A DNA stretch of 6,829 nt from Chloroflexaceae bacterium (lineage in GTDB: Bacteria; Chloroflexota; Chloroflexia; Chloroflexales; Chloroflexaceae). Location: NCBI GenBank assembly GCA_026417815.1, contig JAOACN010000112.1, forward strand, positions 1-6,829, read 5' to 3'. Positions 5,649 through 6,829 of the stretch are shown piece after piece. Position numbers and translations under genes: made by a program. The first letter of the stretch is position 1, and the number at the start of each line of letters is the position of its first letter. Below the pieces are notes generated by a model, which saw nothing but the letters and a program-made list of their open reading frames with translations, was not told the origin of the DNA and did no database searches.

Positions 5649-5672
5649 TTCGGGGCAAGCCCCGGGTTTTTT
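5649..5672 (+). terminator. Rho-independent terminator for the PHP gene
   Basis: CGGGG (5651-5655) pairs with CCCCG (5660-5664) around CAAG, extended by two T-G wobble pairs. TTTTTT (5667-5672) follows immediately. It lies about 100 bases after the PHP stop on the same strand. Confidence 0.65.
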
Positions 5673-5708
5673 CATTGGTGGTGCGGCACAGCCGCCACCA
5701 CCAATGAA
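5671..5708. repeat. Long hairpin between the converging genes
   Basis: TTCATTGGTGGTG (5671-5683) pairs perfectly with CACCACCAATGAA (5696-5708). CGGC (5684-5687) then pairs with GCCG (5691-5694) around ACA, with one bulged C. A second small hairpin, GGCGGC/GCCGCC (5723-5728 with 5732-5737), follows. The T-run at 5667-5672 precedes the stem on the plus strand, giving an A-run after it on the minus strand. It is therefore not a standard terminator for the minus-strand E2 gene, though it may block read-through between the two genes. Confidence 0.62.
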
Positions 5709-5818
5709 CAATGACCCTGTCGGGCGGCTGCGCCGCCACGCCCCCCACTATTTCGAGGCGGACGTTGCATCGGCGCCGCGGGCGAAACCAGCGGATCAGG
5801 GAGAGCCGCGCCCCACCT

Positions 5819-6829
5819 TCACGCCAGCACGCGCAGCGGGTTCTCCAACAGCGCCTGCAACTCCTGGAGGTAGCGGGCCGCCACCGCGCCGTCCACCACC
5901 CGGTGGTCGGCGCTTAACGTGAGCGTCATCACGTGCCCGATGACGATCTGGTCGTCCTTTACCAGTGGCGCCTTGCGCACCGCGCCCACGGCGAGGGAAG
6001 CGGCCTGCGGCGGGGTGATGATCGAGACGAACTCGCTCACCCCGTACATGCCCAGGTTGGAGACCTGGAAGGTTGCACCTTCGAGTTCGTGCTGTTTGAT
6101 CTTGCCATCGCGCGCCCGCAGGGCCATGTCGCGGATCTCGGCGCTGATGACGCTCAGGCTCTTCTTGTCGGCGTCCTTCACCACAGGGGCCACCAGCCCG
6201 TCGTCGAGGGCCACGGCGACGCTCACGTTGACCTGCTGGTGGCGAACGACGCCCGGCTGGCCCTCGGCGGTGAGGCCGTAGCTGCTGTTGACGGCAGGGA
6301 CCTTGAGCAGCGCCTTCGCCGCCGCCCTGACCACCAGATCGTTTACTGAGACCCTGACCCCGCTGGCGGCCAGTTGCTCGCGCAGGGCCAGAGCCGCGTC
6401 CATCTCCACGTCAACCGTCACGTAGATGTGCGGCACGCCCGGCTTGGACTCGCTCATCGCGCGGGCGATGGCCCGGCGCATGCGCCCCATGGCTTCAGCG
6501 GCGGGGAGGGTCGGCGCAACCGCCGTGGGGGCCGGAGGTGGCGCGACCGGCGCCGGAGCGGGCGGCGGCGCGGCCGGAGCGGGAGCGGGCGGCTGGCCGC
6601 CGGCCCGCATCTGCGCGGCAAACTCCTCGACGTTCTCCTTGAGGATGCGCCCGCCGGGACCGGTGCCGCGGACCTGGCGCAGATCCACGCCCAGTTCCCC
6701 GGCGATGCGCCGCGCCACCGGCGAGGCGAGAATGCGCCCGTTCTCCTCGGCGGGAGACGGCGGGGCGGCCACCACCGCCGGGGCAGGCGCCGGGCCAGAC
6801 GCCGGAGCAGCCACGGCGGCGGCGGGCGC
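5819..6829 (-). CDS. 2-oxoacid dehydrogenase E2 (dihydrolipoamide acyltransferase), C-terminal part
   Basis: E2 forms the core of the pyruvate or branched-chain 2-oxoacid dehydrogenase complex and moves the acyl group from lipoamide to CoA. The frame is open at the window edge, so the N-terminal lipoyl domain is missing; the GTG at 6812-6814 lies inside the linker and is probably not a start. Counting from the edge (about 336 residues visible): an Ala/Pro linker to about 26; the E1/E3-binding domain at about 32-70 (ILASPVARRIAGELGVDL, GTGPGGRI); a second Pro/Ala linker at about 77-108; then the catalytic domain at about 112-336. That domain has MRRAIARAM, FQVSNLGMYGV near 254-264, ITPPQAA, and the active-site DHRVVDG with His309 and Asp313. 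The TGA is at 5819-5821. E1 and E3 genes probably lie beyond the window. Substrate (pyruvate, branched-chain or acetoin) cannot be fixed from this part. Confidence 0.95.
   Translation of the reverse strand, partial: APAAAVAAPASGPAPAPAVVAAPPSPAEENGRILASPVARRIAGELGVDLRQVRGTGPGGRILKENVEEFAAQMRAGGQPPAPAPAAPPPAPAPVAPPPAPTAVAPTLPAAEAMGRMRRAIARAMSESKPGVPHIYVTVDVEMDAALALREQLAASGVRVSVNDLVVRAAAKALLKVPAVNSSYGLTAEGQPGVVRHQQVNVSVAVALDDGLVAPVVKDADKKSLSVISAEIRDMALRARDGKIKQHELEGATFQVSNLGMYGVSEFVSIITPPQAASLAVGAVRKAPLVKDDQIVIGHVMTLTLSADHRVVDGAVAARYLQELQALLENPLRVLA

Noticed and set aside
6812..6814. GTG as the start of the E2 gene
   Set aside because: The frame continues open to the window edge with Ala/Pro codons typical of the E2 linker, and a lipoyl domain is expected upstream.

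Overview
The window is high-GC bacterial DNA that reads as one end of a draft or metagenomic contig. Bases 1-19 match a Nextera transposase adapter at 18 of 19 positions, so they are probably not genomic. No marker gene fixes the taxon. High GC, a Thr/Pro/Ser-rich lipoprotein, GC-rich hairpins in every intergenic gap and an E2 subunit with an Ala/Pro linker would suit a Chloroflexota (Chloroflexales-like) genome, but that is inference.

Layout: (1) 1-174, minus: start of a lipoprotein gene cut by the contig end, with its own promoter at 207-235. (2) 175-500: divergent intergenic region with a long hairpin at 282-345 and a promoter for the next gene. (3) 501-980, plus: a 159-aa protein of two CBS domains. 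(4) 981-1488: G/C-rich palindromes, a strong terminator-like hairpin (1224-1260) and a possible -10 box; no credible gene. (5) 1489-2532, plus: selD, selenophosphate synthetase. Its catalytic residue is encoded by an in-frame TGA at 1540-1542, read as selenocysteine, so an ordinary gene caller would start it at 1552 and lose the active site. (6) 2533-3202: a 670-base non-coding stretch with an inverted-repeat-bounded, hairpin-rich element (2603-2764), a perfect 18-bp inverted repeat (2773-2816) and a promoter-like pair (2841-2869). (7) 3203-5551, plus: a 782-aa protein with an N-terminal PHP metal-dependent hydrolase domain, an AlbA_2/Schlafen-like middle and a C-terminal module repeated about three times. 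(8) 5552-5818: spacer between converging genes with hairpins and a terminator. (9) 5819-6829, minus: the C-terminal part of a 2-oxoacid dehydrogenase E2 acyltransferase, running off the window.

The genes look like separate transcription units; the only clear pathway statement concerns selenium. SelD makes selenophosphate, and because this SelD itself needs Sec, the host must also have the decoding genes (selA, selB, selC), none of which is in the window. The least familiar gene is the PHP/AlbA_2 protein, whose domain combination is recognisable but whose function is not.
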